Source: a bacterium
Lineage (GTDB): Bacteria; JAMCPX01
DNA: 12,742 bases
Assembly (NCBI GenBank): GCA_021787655.1
Contig: JAJYLM010000054.1
Coordinates: 1-12,742 of the forward strand
Direction: 5' to 3'
Shown: in pieces, positions 12,728-12,742 of the stretch
How the letters are laid out: every line of letters starts with the position of its first letter
How positions within the stretch are numbered: position 1 is the stretch's first letter
The notes under the pieces: model-generated
Seen by the model: only the letters and a program-made list of their open reading frames with translations
Told to the model about the DNA's origin: nothing
Database searches by the model: none
Program-made: the position numbers and the translations under genes

Positions 12728-12742
12728 CTATAAAAATCGGAC
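12724..12742 (+). CDS. Start of a further gene, possibly ATP phosphoribosyltransferase (3' truncated)
   Basis: Only six codons are visible: M-T-I-K-I-G. The ATG overlaps the murA stop in ATGA, and AAAGGGTGAAGG just upstream is a fair ribosome site. MTIKI is a common start of short-form HisG, and murA-hisG order is known in Geobacter relatives, so hisG is the most likely identity. This rests on context, not on any catalytic motif. Confidence 0.5.

Overview
The window is a dense stretch of bacterial chromosome with about half G+C. It is mostly housekeeping and envelope genes, and I see no prophage, insertion sequence, CRISPR array or integron. The mix points to an anaerobic or microaerophilic Gram-negative bacterium, such as a Nitrospirota or Desulfobacterota relative. 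The grounds are two outer-membrane-type lipoproteins, a PilF-RodZ pair, a bacterial-type ferredoxin, two rubrerythrin-like ferritin-fold proteins and a short-form EF-Ts. This placement is inferred from gene content only.

Layout, plus strand, 1-3128: the end of tsf, then pyrH and frr (the classic translation/UMP kinase operon). These are followed unusually by an M20-family amidohydrolase whose reading frame opens right behind the frr stop codon with no ATG, GTG or TTG. A small 2[4Fe-4S]-type ferredoxin lacks one expected cysteine, and a strong intrinsic terminator follows it. Plus strand, 3164-5463: tyrS, then a promoter region and two tandem ferritin-like diiron proteins.

Minus strand, 9822-5472: a tRNA-Arg(CCT), an unrecognised gene, a PilF/Tgl-like TPR lipoprotein, RodZ, and a large TPR-containing lipoprotein lytic transglycosylase. 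Spacing is tight (1 bp and 21 bp gaps, and one 31 bp overlap), so the four protein genes are probably one envelope operon, possibly read from the tRNA promoter. It would link pilus secretin assembly, the rod-shape cytoskeleton and peptidoglycan turnover.

The last part, 10083-12742: an orphan 189-residue protein (plus), a histidine phosphatase (minus), and murA (plus) divergent from it. The murA stop overlaps the start of a further gene, probably hisG, cut by the window edge.

No complete new system is evident. The items most worth a second look are the non-canonical start of the M20 gene, the Cys-to-Asp change in the ferredoxin, the tRNA-led envelope operon with its unknown first gene, and the operator-like inverted repeats at the ferredoxin and ferritin promoters.
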